From the NCBI GenBank assembly GCA_932521025.1, contig OW051468.1, positions 620,064 through 684,063 on the forward strand: 64,000 bases of DNA, read 5' to 3'. Position 1 is the stretch's first letter. Each line of letters begins with the position of its first letter. Source of the DNA: Oscheius onirici. Taxonomy: Eukaryota > Nematoda > Chromadorea > Rhabditida > Rhabditidae. This document shows positions 19,401 through 32,800 of the stretch, piece by piece. The notes beneath the pieces are model-generated. The model saw only the letters and a list, made by a program, of their open reading frames with translations. It made no database searches and was not told the origin of the DNA. A program made the translations under genes and the position numbers.

Positions 19401-20857
19401 GGCGCCAATTTTGGAGAGACACAACATTACATTGCCGGAGAATACAAGGATTGTGAGCTGGGCTCCGATAAAGGAACTCTTGGGTAAATTACTTGACTCT
19501 TAAGGTACAGACAGTCCTTTAAAGCTCATCCGAATCTACAGTACATCGTCTGTCATGGTGGCATCAATACAGTAAATGAACTGCTTCTTTTTGGAGTTCC
19601 AGTGGTGGGAGTTCCGCTTCAGGTCGGTTCTGACTCTTCCCAACTACTAGACTGTCCAGTAATCTAGGAAAAAAACTGTAGCTGTTTTCTGCCTCGACTC
19701 TCTTACCGCTTCTGGACAGTACTCTGTTCTAGACAGTCCTCTGACTCTTGACTCATCTCCATTTACTTGTCCTGTAGTCTGAGAGAAGAACAGTAAGACT
19801 CAATCTAGAGTTTTTTGACTAATACTCTCTCATACTACTAGAGAGTACAGTAGTCCGAACTCTGAAAGTGTAAGTCTGTTGATATCTTCCCAGTAAACTC
19901 TCCATTCTATTACAGTACTCTTTCCAGGGTGATCAAGGTTCAAACCTTCGCCGACTAGCGGATCTGGGAACGGCTGAGGTAGTCTCGACTGTTAGACTGA
20001 AGGAAGGGGATCTGGAGCTGGCCATGAAGAGGATGGAAGGAAATTTGGGCAGGTTAGTTCCAGTCTCACTGTATCAGTTTCACTAGACCTGAAATAAACT
20101 ACCTGGATGAGACCAGAAGAAAGAATCAGAGAGAGTATGAGTCACGAACCAGTCACAGAAATCGAGATCAGAGTAACCGTCTGAACCAATAGTCTCATAA
20201 GAGCGGAGTAATTGTCTGTAGAAAAACAAGATGAACAGTAAGTCACAGTAATCAGGACCAGAGTATGAGTCTAAACCAATAGTCAGAGAAAAGTTCGGAG
20301 CATTTATTAGACAGTGGATGTCAAGAGACAAAAAAATATGTGGAAAGGTCACTGTAGGGGAGAGAGAGTCAAGAGTCACTGCCCTTATTTCTTCTTACCG
20401 TCTCTCTGACTGTCTCTCTTCCTGTCACTACTTCTGTTACTCTTACTGTTTCGGTCTCTCTGACTCTCCTTGCCTCTATTACTGTTACTGTCCCAGTTAC
20501 TGTCTCTTTCTCTGTTGCCCCTTACTTTTTACTGTCAGTTTCTCTCCCAGTTACTGTCCCTATTACTCTTACTGTCCCCATTACTTCTTAGTGTCTCTAG
20601 TTCCTTCTCCCAGTTCCTTCAAAAATACAGACAATTTCAGCTACTGGAAACGCGCTAGCCGTCTCTCTTCCATGGTCCGTCAGTACCGAACTCTTCACCA
20701 AAACGACCAGCGTTTCTGGCTAAACTGGACGGCTCGAAATGGCCGAAAAATGAAGCAGCGAAACATTATGCGAATGCAGTACATAGGCGACGACGAGAAC
20801 CTTTTCTCGCTTTCTATTGGTCTCATTTTTTGTACGTTTTTTTACTTTTTGTTCTGA
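16487..20857 (+). CDS. UDP-glycosyltransferase (UGT superfamily, GT1)
   Basis: Ten exons: 16487-16587, 16681-16935, 16976-17087, 18037-18300, 18763-18878, 18917-19114, 19170-19483, 19525-19622, 19928-20052 and 20641-20857, giving about 599 aa. It has an N-terminal signal sequence. The UGT donor-binding signature is split between exons: RIVSWAPIKELL, HPNLQYIVCHGGINTVNELL, then GVPVVGVPLQGDQGSN. A C-terminal membrane helix (LSIGLIFCTFFYFLF) would leave the enzyme in the ER lumen. UGTs transfer a sugar from a UDP-sugar to small lipophilic substrates. At about 599 aa it is longer than the usual 500-535. A cysteine cluster (ENCTHCERNC) at the end of exon 6 may be an insertion. AATAAA lies 15 bp past the stop. 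Confidence 0.9.
17356..17462 (+). repeat. Conserved 105-bp element, copy 1 (RNA-like stems)
   Basis: Nearly identical to 41328-41434. CTTGCATCACTTTT pairs with AAAAGTGCGCAAG around a 23-nt loop, and ACAGG/CCTGT forms a second hairpin. A partial further copy lies just upstream (17245-17320). It is in UGT intron 3. Either a mobile repeat or a small RNA; undecided. Confidence 0.6.
18402..18595. repeat. Foldback repeat in UGT intron 4
   Basis: GATCGCGGCGAGTTATTGCAG...AAATCGAACAAAACT...TTCTTGTAGAT is mirrored by ATCTACAAGAA...AGTTTTGTTCGATTTGC...CCGCGATC. The following 100 bp is CCTGGC-rich and resembles the ends of family 1. Confidence 0.75.
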
Positions 20858-21033
20858 GAGATTACGGGTGTGCAATAAACTATGATTTTTCGGTCTTTTC
20901 CGGTGGGTTATCCATCATTTTCGACTCTTTTGAGCGTCAGCGAAAACTGACGAAATAGGCATGTTTATTTATTGGTGAAGTGACAAAATACGTCTTTTTT
21001 AAAGAACTGGCAAAATATACAACGAGAGGAGAT

Positions 21034-24000
21034 CTACCTGCTAGTTAGGCTATACGTCGGCTTGGGTGTCGCTTCGAAGGCTGTCTTGACGGCGGTGCGG
21101 AGGTCCTCGTGGGCGTTCTCCTGGATCTGAAAATTGAGAATTAGAGAAAAAACAAAAATCAGTCTAAAAAAGTAGCATTTTTAAAGTCAGCAAAGTATCC
21201 CGTTTCATTTTTCTGACTGGCAGGGAATTGAACCGGACCTCCCTGTAGATTCGTACATCTTGTCACAGCATCATGGGGCTGATGACCTTTTTTATAAATT
21301 GGTTTCTGATGAATAAGATTTTTAACAGTGCAGTTTTTTGGCAAGAATTGAGTCGTACTGGAAAGGAAATTAGAGGGAACGAGTCATAGTAGAAAATGCT
21401 AAGAGAATTTCAGGCCCATGCAATAGTTTTAGACCAGTCTTTTGCGGGCAAGATCAACAGAAAAAGCTGCGGAACGAAATGATCGGTCTACTGATTCTGT
21501 CCAGCGTCAAGACGAGCTTTTTTCCCTAGCTAGACTGACAAATTTCTCATAGAAGATGGCCTAGTTACAGGTCAAAAATACTGGACTATCCTCGACGTTC
21601 ATTTCAGCCATACAGCTACGAAAGACTCGAAAACTACACCATTTTAAAGACTTTCAAACTAAAAATGAACAAAAAGTTACCTGAAGATATTTGCTCGCCG
21701 CAACTTCCACAATCCAGACGTAATTCGGTGCTATGGCGCACAAGTATTCCAGGCATTCTTTCAGCTCCGTCTTTGTCTTCTTCGTAATAAATTCCAGCTT
21801 TTCTATGGCCAGTTGTAGCTGCATAGATCGGCAGTTTTTCCGCACAAACATGCTGAGAAGCGGCCGGACGAGTTTCGAATGGAGCACCTCCAGAAGATTG
21901 TATCGACGCTCAGCTTCAGGATCTCGGTGTGAGTCGACCGTCTTTTTTAGGGCTTCTTTCGCTCGGATCTGTAAAATTTTCGTTAAAAATGAATAAAAAA
22001 TCGAGTTGTTAGGACGATAAAAGCGAGCACAACAAGGCAGCTGTCTTACTGTGAAGAATGTGACCTCAACTACAGTGGCTGTTTAACTGCGGAGACAGCG
22101 GCCCTGTTACGGCTTCGGGCGTTTTTTTTTTGGACAGAAAGAATATCTTACCCTTTCCAGCAGTGACCTAGCTCCCGCCGGTTTGTTAGCCTGTATCTGT
22201 GCGAATTTCTTCGGACTCAGCGGAATGTTCCTGCTCGACGTTTCTCCGCCAGCGGCCAGCTCTTTCAGTGCCACGTCCACAGCCGTTTCTGGCTTCTTCA
22301 ACGAGCTCATAAATTCTTCGACATTTTTAAAGGCGACGTCCTTTCGCGGCGGTTCTGGGAGCAGGGCCGGCTCAATATCCTCACATTCGGCGTCAATTTT
22401 GGTCAGGAAAGCCGGATGAAAACGACGAACTGGCCCGATTTTTTCTGGAAAATATCGTTTATGCAAAATTCTAGCAAACTGAGGAAAACCAACAAAAAAG
22501 GCTCACCTCCGAGCTTTTCCATAAACTTGGCATGGCACTTCTGAACTCTCTCTGCCAGCAGATGATACATGATGTACTTGCGGTTCATGATGCGCCAGCC
22601 CTCGAGTTTTGATCGCAAGTCCAGTTCGGGGGCTCTGAAAATGGGGGACTATTAGTCGGTAAGGACAAAAGGTCATTCTATATGGGAAACACCGTCTCGT
22701 TACCAAAAAATGGCATATTTTCAGTTATTTTTGGCTTGCACACTGCATTGCGCAATAAATTTTCAATTTTCAGCTCCTCAGTTCTCTAGAAGTTGCTGTA
22801 GAACGGGAAATCTTTTTGTGAGTTTTATTTCGCCGTCGAGATCATCTATTTTCCTCAAGAGACGAATTTCTTCGAGCTCAGCGGGATGCGTCGAAGTCTT
22901 CATGAGAATCACGATGAAGAGCCGCATGATTGTTCTGCTACATACTGAGCTTGAAAGTCTCATGGCCAAGACGCATCCCGTTTTCCTATCCTCAGCCTAT
23001 CGTCCCATGAAATTCTCGACGAAGATTTGATGCCGAATCGCGTGAGCCCTCTTCCTGCGCCTGGAGAAGATTCCAAAGGTTTCCGCGACCAGCAACATGG
23101 TCTTGTCGAGAGCTTTGTGAGTGGGTGTCAGTCAGAGAGAAGTCGCTCAGGAGCGACTGGCCACCGTTGACGGATTGGAAGACGACCACAACTCAATAAG
23201 CTCATTTTTCGAAGATTTCACGTTACCAGTCGTTTTCGCAGTATTTTTAAGCAAGAAAATAATACCTAGCTTCCGGCTGAGCAATCTTCTTCCTCGGACT
23301 CTTCATTGGCGACAAGCAGGGGCCGGGGAGGACTTTTGGCAGTGCCTCTTCAACTAGAGCCTTTTTCGGCGATTCCGGCCTCATAAACTCGGTCAAATCT
23401 TTAAACTGAACAGTTTTTTGGGGCATGAAAAAACCGATACCTTCTGTCAAATTGGGCTCCAGGATCATGTCAAAGCGGCCCATCAGCTGTCCCGCTAAAT
23501 TTCGCTGTTCTTCCAGCCGTAAATTGTAGCTTTTTGGATAGAGGGCCATAATTTGGGCCATAGTTTTTCGGCTAAACTCCTTCCTCGTATTCTTTTGGAC
23601 ATTTTTGAAGATTTCGGTGGCTTCGCAGCGGCTCCCGCGACCCGTGAAGATTGAGACAATCTGAAACTTTTCGAGGATTAAAATTTTTTTAACCGTACCC
23701 TATCGCAGCAGTGAAAATTTTCCAGAAGATTCTGGTACTTGTTAGGCAGCTCGACTTCGTTATTCTTCTTGACGACATCAAAGAGTCGAGCCGTGTGGCC
23801 CTTTTCGAAGAGATGACGTTTGGAGAGCTCTGCAGCCTGGTCTTCCTCAGTACGTTCTTTGGCCGGCGTCTTGTGAGAGGGAAGGACGAATTCGGGTAAG
23901 GGTTCGTTGGTTGGAGTCTGAAAGTATAGTTTTAGACGGTGCTAGGCTCACGGCTAGCTTAAAATGTTGACTTTGACTAATAAAAAAATTATAAAACTTG

Positions 24001-25106
24001 TATAAAAAATTAATCAGGCTTCTAGCCTTGTGCCGTCTCATATGAGCAGCCTAGAAGTCATACTTAGAGGTCGGCCTAACGAGACGAAAAAAATAAGTGA
24101 AAATGTACCTCCTTCTTCCCAATCTTGACAGCTTTTACTCTCTTCGTCGGCGAAATGAAGACCGGAGCAACTTTCTTCGGTGACAGTGGGGCCACTACTT
24201 TCACCGGCGATTTCAGCAGCTCCACATGCTGTTCGACACGTTTCGCCTTGTTCGTGCTCATCTGCTCATGAATCTTTGCCAGGCTCGGGTTTTTGGCCGC
24301 CAGCCGTTCCATCAGATTCACTTTGGTCTTTTTCGGCTCCTGGGGCTTTTCTTCTGAAAAATTTGACGTGATTTTTGGGTAGAAAATAGACCTTACTGAG
24401 GCCAAAAGGCAGGGTTTCATTGGAGAAGAGACGACGAACGGCTGGCTGTTCTTCGCGGGGCGGTGAGCTCGGCGGAGTCGGCGTTTTCCTCGGACGACGA
24501 GGAGGCGACTCAAGAGGCGAAATTGGCGGGGTCGATGCTTCTTTTTCAGGCTGAAATGGGGTACTTAACTGGCGGAATCTTGCGGACAAAATATAAAAAT
24601 TGAGCTGAGGCAAGTTTCGCCAAAAAATATCCATTGATCGTGATTTCAGTCGCTGATTTATAGCTTTGCACGTTTCTTACTACTTTACGACGCTGTTGTG
24701 AGAAGAGAACAAGAATTTTTTACCGAAAAGTGAGCAAAAAACGATTTTGATCAAAAATTACCTTTTTAACGGCTTTTTCCACGTCTTTTGCGACAGTCTG
24801 ATCTTGCTTGACCCGTTTTGTTGTCTTGGTTGTAGTCCTCGTCTTGGTTATCGGCTAAATTTACCTTTTTTTTTTTAGTAAAAATTGTTACAAACCTTGA
24901 CATCGTCTATCACAGCATCTTTGAGCGATTTTCCCGGAGCCGTTGTGCCTTTCCTGGTGGCCTGAAAGCTTATTTTAACTCAACTTATAAAAATACAAGA
25001 TTTTAGTGTAAAAACGCAGCAAAAATACCTTGAAAGTGTCCGTAATCCGGGTCTGGACTTCTTCTTCGGCTGACTGTCTCGCCCTGGATCTTGTGCGGGT
25101 GGACAT
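21034..25106 (-). CDS. cdt-1: CDT1 replication-licensing factor
   Basis: Eleven exons: 25029-25106, 24896-24961, 24762-24854, 24397-24550, 24109-24353, 23699-23917, 23266-23660, 22507-22634, 22152-22444, 21681-21968 and 21034-21126, giving about 683 aa. CDT1 loads MCM2-7 on origins in the nucleus in G1. N-terminus: a PIP-degron-like QTRITDTF, then a Pro/Ser-rich disordered region with SP sites. The middle winged helix (geminin-binding) is seen in LPNKYQNLLENF, IVSIFTGRG and MALYPKSYNLR. The linker has RRFHPAFL and DIEPALLPEPP, as in animal CDT1. The C-terminal winged helix follows LLERIRAKEA, with VRPLLSMFVRKNC and LEYLCAIAPNYVWIVEV. Intron 7 (22635-23265) holds a decayed partial copy; intron 10 holds a tRNA-like relic. 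AATAAA motifs lie downstream near 20970. Confidence 0.9.
21219..21287 (-). pseudogene. tRNA-like sequence in cdt-1 intron 10
   Basis: On the minus strand it has a CCGGTTCAATTCCCTGCC T-arm type end and a short AGAT/ATCT anticodon-like stem. The acceptor stem is not closed. Probably tRNA-derived. Confidence 0.4.
22778..23120 (-). pseudogene. Decayed copy of the CDT1 C-terminal winged helix, inside cdt-1 intron 7
   Basis: One minus-strand frame reads KALDKTMLLVAETFGIFSRR then RHQIFVENFMGR and a stop. After the stop the same frame continues to PAELEEIRLLRKIDDLDGEI and LLEN-stop. The order and pattern match the intact C-terminal domain (exon 10: LLEVLHSKL, LSMFVRKN, TELKECLEYLCAI), but no in-frame splicing joins it to exon 7. 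Part of it (22884-22986) is also an imperfect inverted repeat (CGGGATGCGTC/GACGCATCCCG). I read it as a relic of a tandem duplication; an alternative 3' exon is not excluded. Confidence 0.45.
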
Positions 25107-25514
25107 TTCTATAAATTGATCTTATTACCCTTTTTCAACACTTTATTGAAGCAAATTTTGAAAATAACTTAAAAAAAAGAGGAAATGATTCGAGAGGTCA
25201 GCTGCTTTCAAAAGCTAGCATTTCGCGCGTTTGGAACTACCGTATTCGATAAATGGCATCGGAGCGGAGGGAAATCGAAGAGATTGGGCTTTTTTAAGGG
25301 TTTTTTTTCAGGTTTTTGGGGTAAATAAAGTAGAAACTAAAGGAAAGAATTATCTGAAAGGAAAGCAAAAGAAAAATCCAGAGCATTTGACCATTTTAGC
25401 CCCATTTTAGTCTCTCTGTCTCATGTGCCTAACAACTTCTTCAAATTTATTGTCTTTACTAATTGCAACAATCCGAAAGTCCTGAACAAATAAATAAATA
25501 GTTGGTGTGAACTT

Positions 25515-26780
<1,266 letters not shown>

Positions 26781-27046
26781 GCCTTTTATGCCCTCAGCAG
26801 ACGAAAAATCTGGTTTGGTCAGTCCTCTTTTTAGCTACAGCTTGGACCAATTGGAGGCTCGAGAAAAAGGTTATAGCCGATTTTATCTCACGATTCGGGT
26901 GTCGCCGTGTTGCTTTAGTTCTACGCCAGATTTTTCTTTCAAAGAATTTATTCAATCATTTCAAAATCACCCGGGAAATTTGTTTTTTTTTGTATCGGGA
27001 AAGAGGAATTGGGATAGATGACAATTATGATAGCGTAAGAATAAAA

Positions 27047-28111
27047 CTACTTTCCACGCAGTCCAACCTTCTGAGCAAAAGCCAGCTTATTCTTCAGCTC
27101 CTGGATCTCCGTCTCGGCTTTGCCCAGATCAACTAGGATCTTGGCCTTCTCATTGACTTCGGCATCTCGGAGCAGGTCGAGAATCTTCCTGTAGCGGTCT
27201 TTGTAGTGCTCAGTGCGGGCATTGGCTTTGGAGAGTTCTTCCTTGGTTGAGTCCAGTTCCGTCTGGATATCGGTCAATTGCTTACGGTAGAATTCGGCGA
27301 CCTGAAGAGGCTGGATGAGTCAGAGAGACAGAGAGTCTGAGAGACAGATAGAAATGACTGACGGGCCGGGCTTAGGCCTGAAAGTTGAGCCCCGGGCCTG
27401 AAAAACCCGGCCCGCGGGGAATTTTTAGAAAAAAGGGGTGTTTTTGACCAAAATCTGCATTTTTTCGTCATTTTTAGTAAAAAAAAAAAGTTCAGCAAAA
27501 TATAACAATACTATTATTCTTTGATCCAGTTCTAGAATGCGCTATAATATGACCATCTTCATTTTTGGTCCGATCCCGGTCCGACGGCCAAGTCTGGGGA
27601 CAGAGATAAAGTTACTGTAACTTACCGCCTTCTCCGCCTGACCAGGAAACAGGACAGCAAATCTGGTCAGAAGATCATCCTCCGACATCAGTTTCACAGG
27701 TTCAGGTTCCGGACTCTTTTCCTCTTCCAAGACTCTCGACTCAAAGCTCACAGACTGAGCTGCGACAGCCTGTCGCAGCTTCTCCTTCTTCATCTCCTCT
27801 TCAAGACTACTGGTTTTGGCGTCCTGAATCACAAATCCAGTAGTGGAATCGACGATTTTGTCCTTGTTCTTCTTTTGTTTCGGACGCTGGGTATTGACCG
27901 AGTGGACAATCAGCTTCGTGCTTCCGTTCTGGACGGGACTGAAAAATTTCACTATTTTTGTCACTGCCACTGTCTCTGCCTCTTTGTCTCATACTCACCC
28001 CTTCTTCTGATCCTTTCCATTCTGGTTACCATTTCTACTGACCACCGGAGCACTGCACTCATTGTCCGAGTCGTCCTCAATACGAAGAACCGCAAACTTG
28101 GAGCGAGACAT
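27047..28111 (-). CDS. GKAP1-like (cGMP kinase anchoring protein) coiled-coil protein
   Basis: Three exons: 27999-28111, 27626-27938 and 27047-27301, giving 226 aa. The start (MSRSKFAVLRIEDDSDNE) resembles the conserved N-terminus of GKAP1 (SRFALLQVDS type). The middle is charged and basic (RPKQKKNKDK). The last exon is a coiled coil with NARTEHYKDRYRKILDLL, EVNEKAKILVDL and EIQELKNKL, matching the C-terminal coil of GKAP1. GKAP1 anchors cGMP-dependent protein kinase at the Golgi in vertebrates; that role is inferred here. Intron 2 contains repeat family 2 (27359-27600). It lies 266 bp upstream of the collagen on the same strand; I do not propose an operon. Confidence 0.75.
27359..27600 (+). 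repeat. Dispersed repeat, family 2, copy 2
   Basis: Same ends and interior as 1577-1817. This copy has an extra GGGCCTGAAAAACCCGG at its GC-rich start. Located in intron 2 of the GKAP1-like gene. Confidence 0.8.
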
Positions 28112-29884
28112 TGTCAGAATTTTCTAGAAGAAATCGATGAGAAAATTAATGAGAAAGAGAGTGAGAATGATTGACGCTCTAATGGTAGGTTTGAAGAAAG
28201 ATGGATTCTCACGTCCGGGTCCCGTCACGACTTGACCACACAGAGGTTGGACAAAGAGCCAAGAGAGGTGCTGCCGCACGGTTTTTAGTTAAAATTATTC
28301 ATGAATTTGTTCCATATATAGATCAGTTATGATTTGAATTCAAAATGCACCAAAATCGTGAAGAATAACCGTAAGTTTTTGAACGTTCAAAATTTCAAAA
28401 TTTTCTAGATCTGGAAATGGCGGGAAACGTAAGGAATAGAAGAATTTGAGAAAAGAGAGTAAGATCATGATTACGGTATGTTGTTTTTTGAATATTTTCG
28501 AAACAAAAAGAGCGCGAAGGGGGAAATAATAGGAAGTGACTCATGGTTGAGAATGACTCCTCTGGGAGCGTTTTCCTTCATATCGAGATTTTATCGCTTC
28601 TGGTGAAGCGAGCACTTTTTTTCTCTGGGACATTGCTTTTCAATTGCTAAGAATTGAAAATTTTGGCACTTTTTGTCTTGACCTCTTTGAGAGATCCCCA
28701 GTCGAACAAATAACAAAAAGACAGGTTCATAGTTTCCTATTGAACTTTGTCCTACTTTGTTTTATCAAGCCGAAAAGCTCTAAAAAACTTTGAGCATATG
28801 ACTCGAATTAACGATGTTTACACAAAAACAGTTTCCAGAAAAAAGAGACGAGGGAGTATTGCAGCATTCAATAAGTAAGGCAAAGTTTGCAAAGCCCTTT
28901 CAACGCCAGAGTTCCGAAGAGTCCTCTGGAAGGCCAGATCGTGTGAGTCGTATACATTCCGAAGTTGCCCAACCTGTTCTTTTACTTCGTAGCAAGCTAC
29001 TACCAATTTACCGACTTTCGGGAGGATGGATGCCTCGGATGGGGCAGGTTTCTTTACCCCCCCCCCCAAACTTGGATTTTTGGGGTCCGCGGGGGAAATA
29101 TACATTTTCCGGCTCTCGTTTGCATTTTCCAGCTTTGTCCCAGTAAGCAAAGTTGTAGCCCTGATCAAGCTCTACAGCTTTTCAGAACATTGCGAAGCTT
29201 GAAAATGCTTTTATCACTATGGAAATGACTTTTGCCTTTGATGTCAAGTTTTGGCTCAGAATCATTTTTTCACAGTGATAAAAGCATTTTCAAGTTTTGC
29301 AATGTTCTGCAAAGTTGTAGAGCTTAATCAGAGCTACAACTTTGCTCACTGGGACAAAGCTGGAAAATGCAAACGAGAGCCGGAAAATTTAAATTTCCCC
29401 AGCGGACCCCCCAAAAGATACCGCCCCAATCGGATGGGCAGAAGCGGGGCTTAAACTTGGTACCTTTTAATTGACGCTGACGGGTCCTACCACTGTATTA
29501 GATGGTCATTTTGGGAAATGGGAAATATATTACTTTTATGGATCTGGCCATGTCAAATAGAATATTTTCTACGCTTTGTACGGGTTTCTCTTTGGTCGAC
29601 TACTTTGCCTTGCAATCAGTCTGTCAATGACATTTAGGTAGGAGAAACTTTAGGAAATTTCAACTTTTGAGCTACCGAAGAAATACTGTCTTTTTGATTT
29701 TAAAAGTTAATTTTCAGGAAGGATAACATTGGTCAAGGAATCCGAACCATCTGGACTACTGATTTGTCGCCCAATAAATTAATTTTCCATAAAATTCTGT
29801 TATTTATTGATAAAAAGAGTACAAAACTCGTCTTACCTGAACTTTTTGGCTTCCTCTCCACTAAAACGCTCAGAAAATGCAAAA
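28112..29884. other. Intergenic with foldback repeat; no gene seen
   Basis: Between the divergent GKAP1-like and INPP5F-like genes. 29043-29428 is a foldback repeat. A short frame at 29540-29600 starting with ATG has no convincing splice partner. The remainder presumably holds the two promoters. Confidence 0.5.
29043..29428. repeat. Foldback repeat with poly-C end (family 3)
   Basis: Left CAGGTTTCTTTACCCCCCC followed by AAACTTGGATTTTTGGGG; right AAAAGATACCGCCCC. Inner arms AATTTTCCGGCTCTCGTTTGC and GCAAAGTTGTAG are mirrored, with a GTGATAAAAGCATTTTCA central stem. Confidence 0.8.
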
Positions 29885-32800
29885 ATGAGGATATACTCCT
29901 CCTCGAATGGAATTGTACTAGAATTGTCAGGAAGTCGTCTTTGTTTCGGTCCAAACGGTCAAATAGCTTCGGGCACAGGTCAGTTTTCCATTTTTTTGTT
30001 CAATAGTCTGGTTCAGAGCCTGTACCAGAAGCTAGTCTCTGTGGAGATGTCCATCTCTTTCTGGGAAAGCTGACAGTCGAGGGGATAGCATATCTTCTGG
30101 TAGTGACTCAGGCCATCCAAGTTGGACAGTTTAGACTCCCGAAGGTAGTTTTTTGGCCTCGTTCTTTGCTTCAGATCGTTAGAAGGTGCAAAACTATGAT
30201 AGGAACGTAAAAAAGTATTTAAAAAAAGTAAAAACATCGGGAGGAAGAGACTATATTTAACGTATTCCGTATAATTTTGGAGAAATTGAATTGCAAAACG
30301 TCTTTCTATAAAAAAGCAAAAAGGACTTTCTTGCCGAGGAATCGTACCCCGGCCTTCTGGACCGGAGGCGGCACTCTTACCAGTTGAGTCATTTGGTGGC
30401 GGCCGTGCTGGCGAAAATGTTTTCGTACATAAATTTATCGAAAATTTCACATGCACAGGCACTTTTTTTCGTTATCTAAAACACAATAAATTTCTGAATT
30501 TTCAGGCAGCTCCAATATTCCGGATCGAAAAAGTTTGTGCCATACCTCTAGGCTCAGATGAAAGAACAGTAGTCAAGTGTATTGAGGACAGTCTGGCCTC
30601 TGGACGACTACAGAAGGGAAAGGAAAAGATTCTCAGATTTGTACAGGACAAAATCAGTGAGTTTCTTCAAAATTATCGTTCATTTTCACAGACTCTGCTC
30701 CTCCAACGGCTATTCTGGAAGTATTGAGACTGTTCAATGAGAACCCGGATTTCTATTACTGTAGGGAGAGAGATATTACCCTGTCCACACAGAACTACTT
30801 TTCTGGAAAGGATGGAAATAGAGAGTTTTACTGGAATCGGAATGGGTTGTCCTGTCTGGAAGAGAGTGGACTGAGTGAGGAGGAGAGGAAAATATGGTGA
30901 GTCAGAAAGTCAACTACAGTACCCCTCCATTTCAGGATCGTCCCCATCATCCAAGGTTTTGTCCGGAGTGTAGAACTGTCTCTCATTGAAGACTCTCAAG
31001 TACCAACGACTATGCAACTGACTCTCATCTCCAGACGCTCAGTGAACCGAGCTGGAGCTCGGTACTTGAGACGGTAAGTCTACTGAACTACAGTATGAAA
31101 TTTCTCTAATTCAGAGGAATCGATATAGACTCTAATGTGGCCAACTTTGTCGAATCTGAACTGATTTTAAACATCTTTGATCATCACCTGTCTTTTGTCC
31201 AGGTCAGAGGGAGCGTCCCTCTTTTCTGGAGTCAGAAAGGATTCAAGTACCGTCCTCCACTGGTCATAGACAAGCTTCTGGAAGAGTCTAGTCCTTACTT
31301 TGAGAAGGTAGGTACTGTTGCTGTCCCTCCCTGTCCCTCAGCCTCTTTACCCAGACGCTTATTTTCCAGCACATGACCACTCTGACCGCAGAGTACGGTA
31401 CACCTCTGATCGCCATCAATCTCGTGGATCAGACCGGTCGAGAGCTCCAGCTTGCCAAGAGTTTCATAGAGGTACCGTAATCCTACAGTAACCCATCCAA
31501 TATCTTTTAGCACTGTATGAGACACAGCTCAGAAAATCTAATATTTGTCAGTTTCGACCTACACAGACACTGTCGTGGTCTCCGTTTCGACCGAATTTCG
31601 ACCCTACTTTCGGCTATTGAAGTCGAACTGAATAATCTCGGATTCTGCTGGGTGGACAAGACTGGCGAGGTGGTTAGGCGACAGACGGGAGTTGTCCGGA
31701 CGAATTGTGTCGACTGTCTCGACAGGACCAACGTCGTACAGGGCAACATATCACAGTTTGTCTGCATGAAACAGGCTCAACGTCTCGGAATCTTTGGGCC
31801 ATTGTGTGATCCTCCAGAAGCTCTGGTGAACATTCTACAGACTCTGTGGGCTGATAATGGGGACGCTATTTCGACGCAGGTGAGAGAGGGACAGGGACAG
31901 TAACTGAACAATTTTCAGTACGCCGGTACAGCTGCTCTCAAAGGCGACGTGACCAGAAGCGGTGAACGTAAACTGGTCGGAATTGTCAAAGACGGCTACA
32001 ACAGTGCCTCCCGGTACTATCTCTCACACGTCAAGGATACTGCCCGTCAAAAGGCTATGAATCTCCTACTAGGACTACCGGATCAGGGTTAGAGTATTCG
32101 CATTCATTGACTGATTTTTCAGGGACCGAGACAATGTCCGAAGTGGTTGACATTGAAGATGCGGAGGAGGATGAGAGTGTCTCTCGACTCGTCAACGAAA
32201 CCATTCATTTCCTGTTGCCGGAAAACGAAGTGGTCGTAGGAGGCTGGGGACTGGTAGACGCTCAGAATGGAGGGGACAGTGTGGATTCTATACTCTTGCT
32301 CACAAGGTGAGAGCTATTTTTCGAGGATTTCATCAAAGCGCATCGACCTTTAGTTGAAGATTTTTTCTGATTTTATTTTGCTAGGTTGTTAGGTTAGATT
32401 TAGCCTAAAATTATTGGTTGAACAACGTTTTCTCCGCTCTCAAAATTGGCTAAAAATTGACGTAAATTTCGGCTTCATAAAGAATTCTCGGTCTCTCACA
32501 ATCAAATACAATACATTTTGAGAGATGTGGTACATTTCTTGGGTGAGAATCACATTTGGGCTGAATTCCGAGCAGGTCGAAAATTTCATCTGGCTTTGTT
32601 TCGAACCGCTACGAAAATCTTCGCAATCCTTCCGTCTCCAAGGCGAAACTATTCGGAACAGGATGGTAAATCATTAGAGCAGCCGCAAAACTGGTCAAAT
32701 CTTCAAACGACACGTTTTACAGGGTGAAATTTTTCGATTTTACCCATAAAAAATGAACTTTCAAACAGGAACACAGAAAATGATAAAAATAGGAAAAAAA

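Noticed and set aside
29540-29700. Upstream first exon for the INPP5F-like gene (ATG near 29549)
   Set aside because: No donor gives an in-frame join; the ATG at 29885 reproduces the expected N-terminal pattern.
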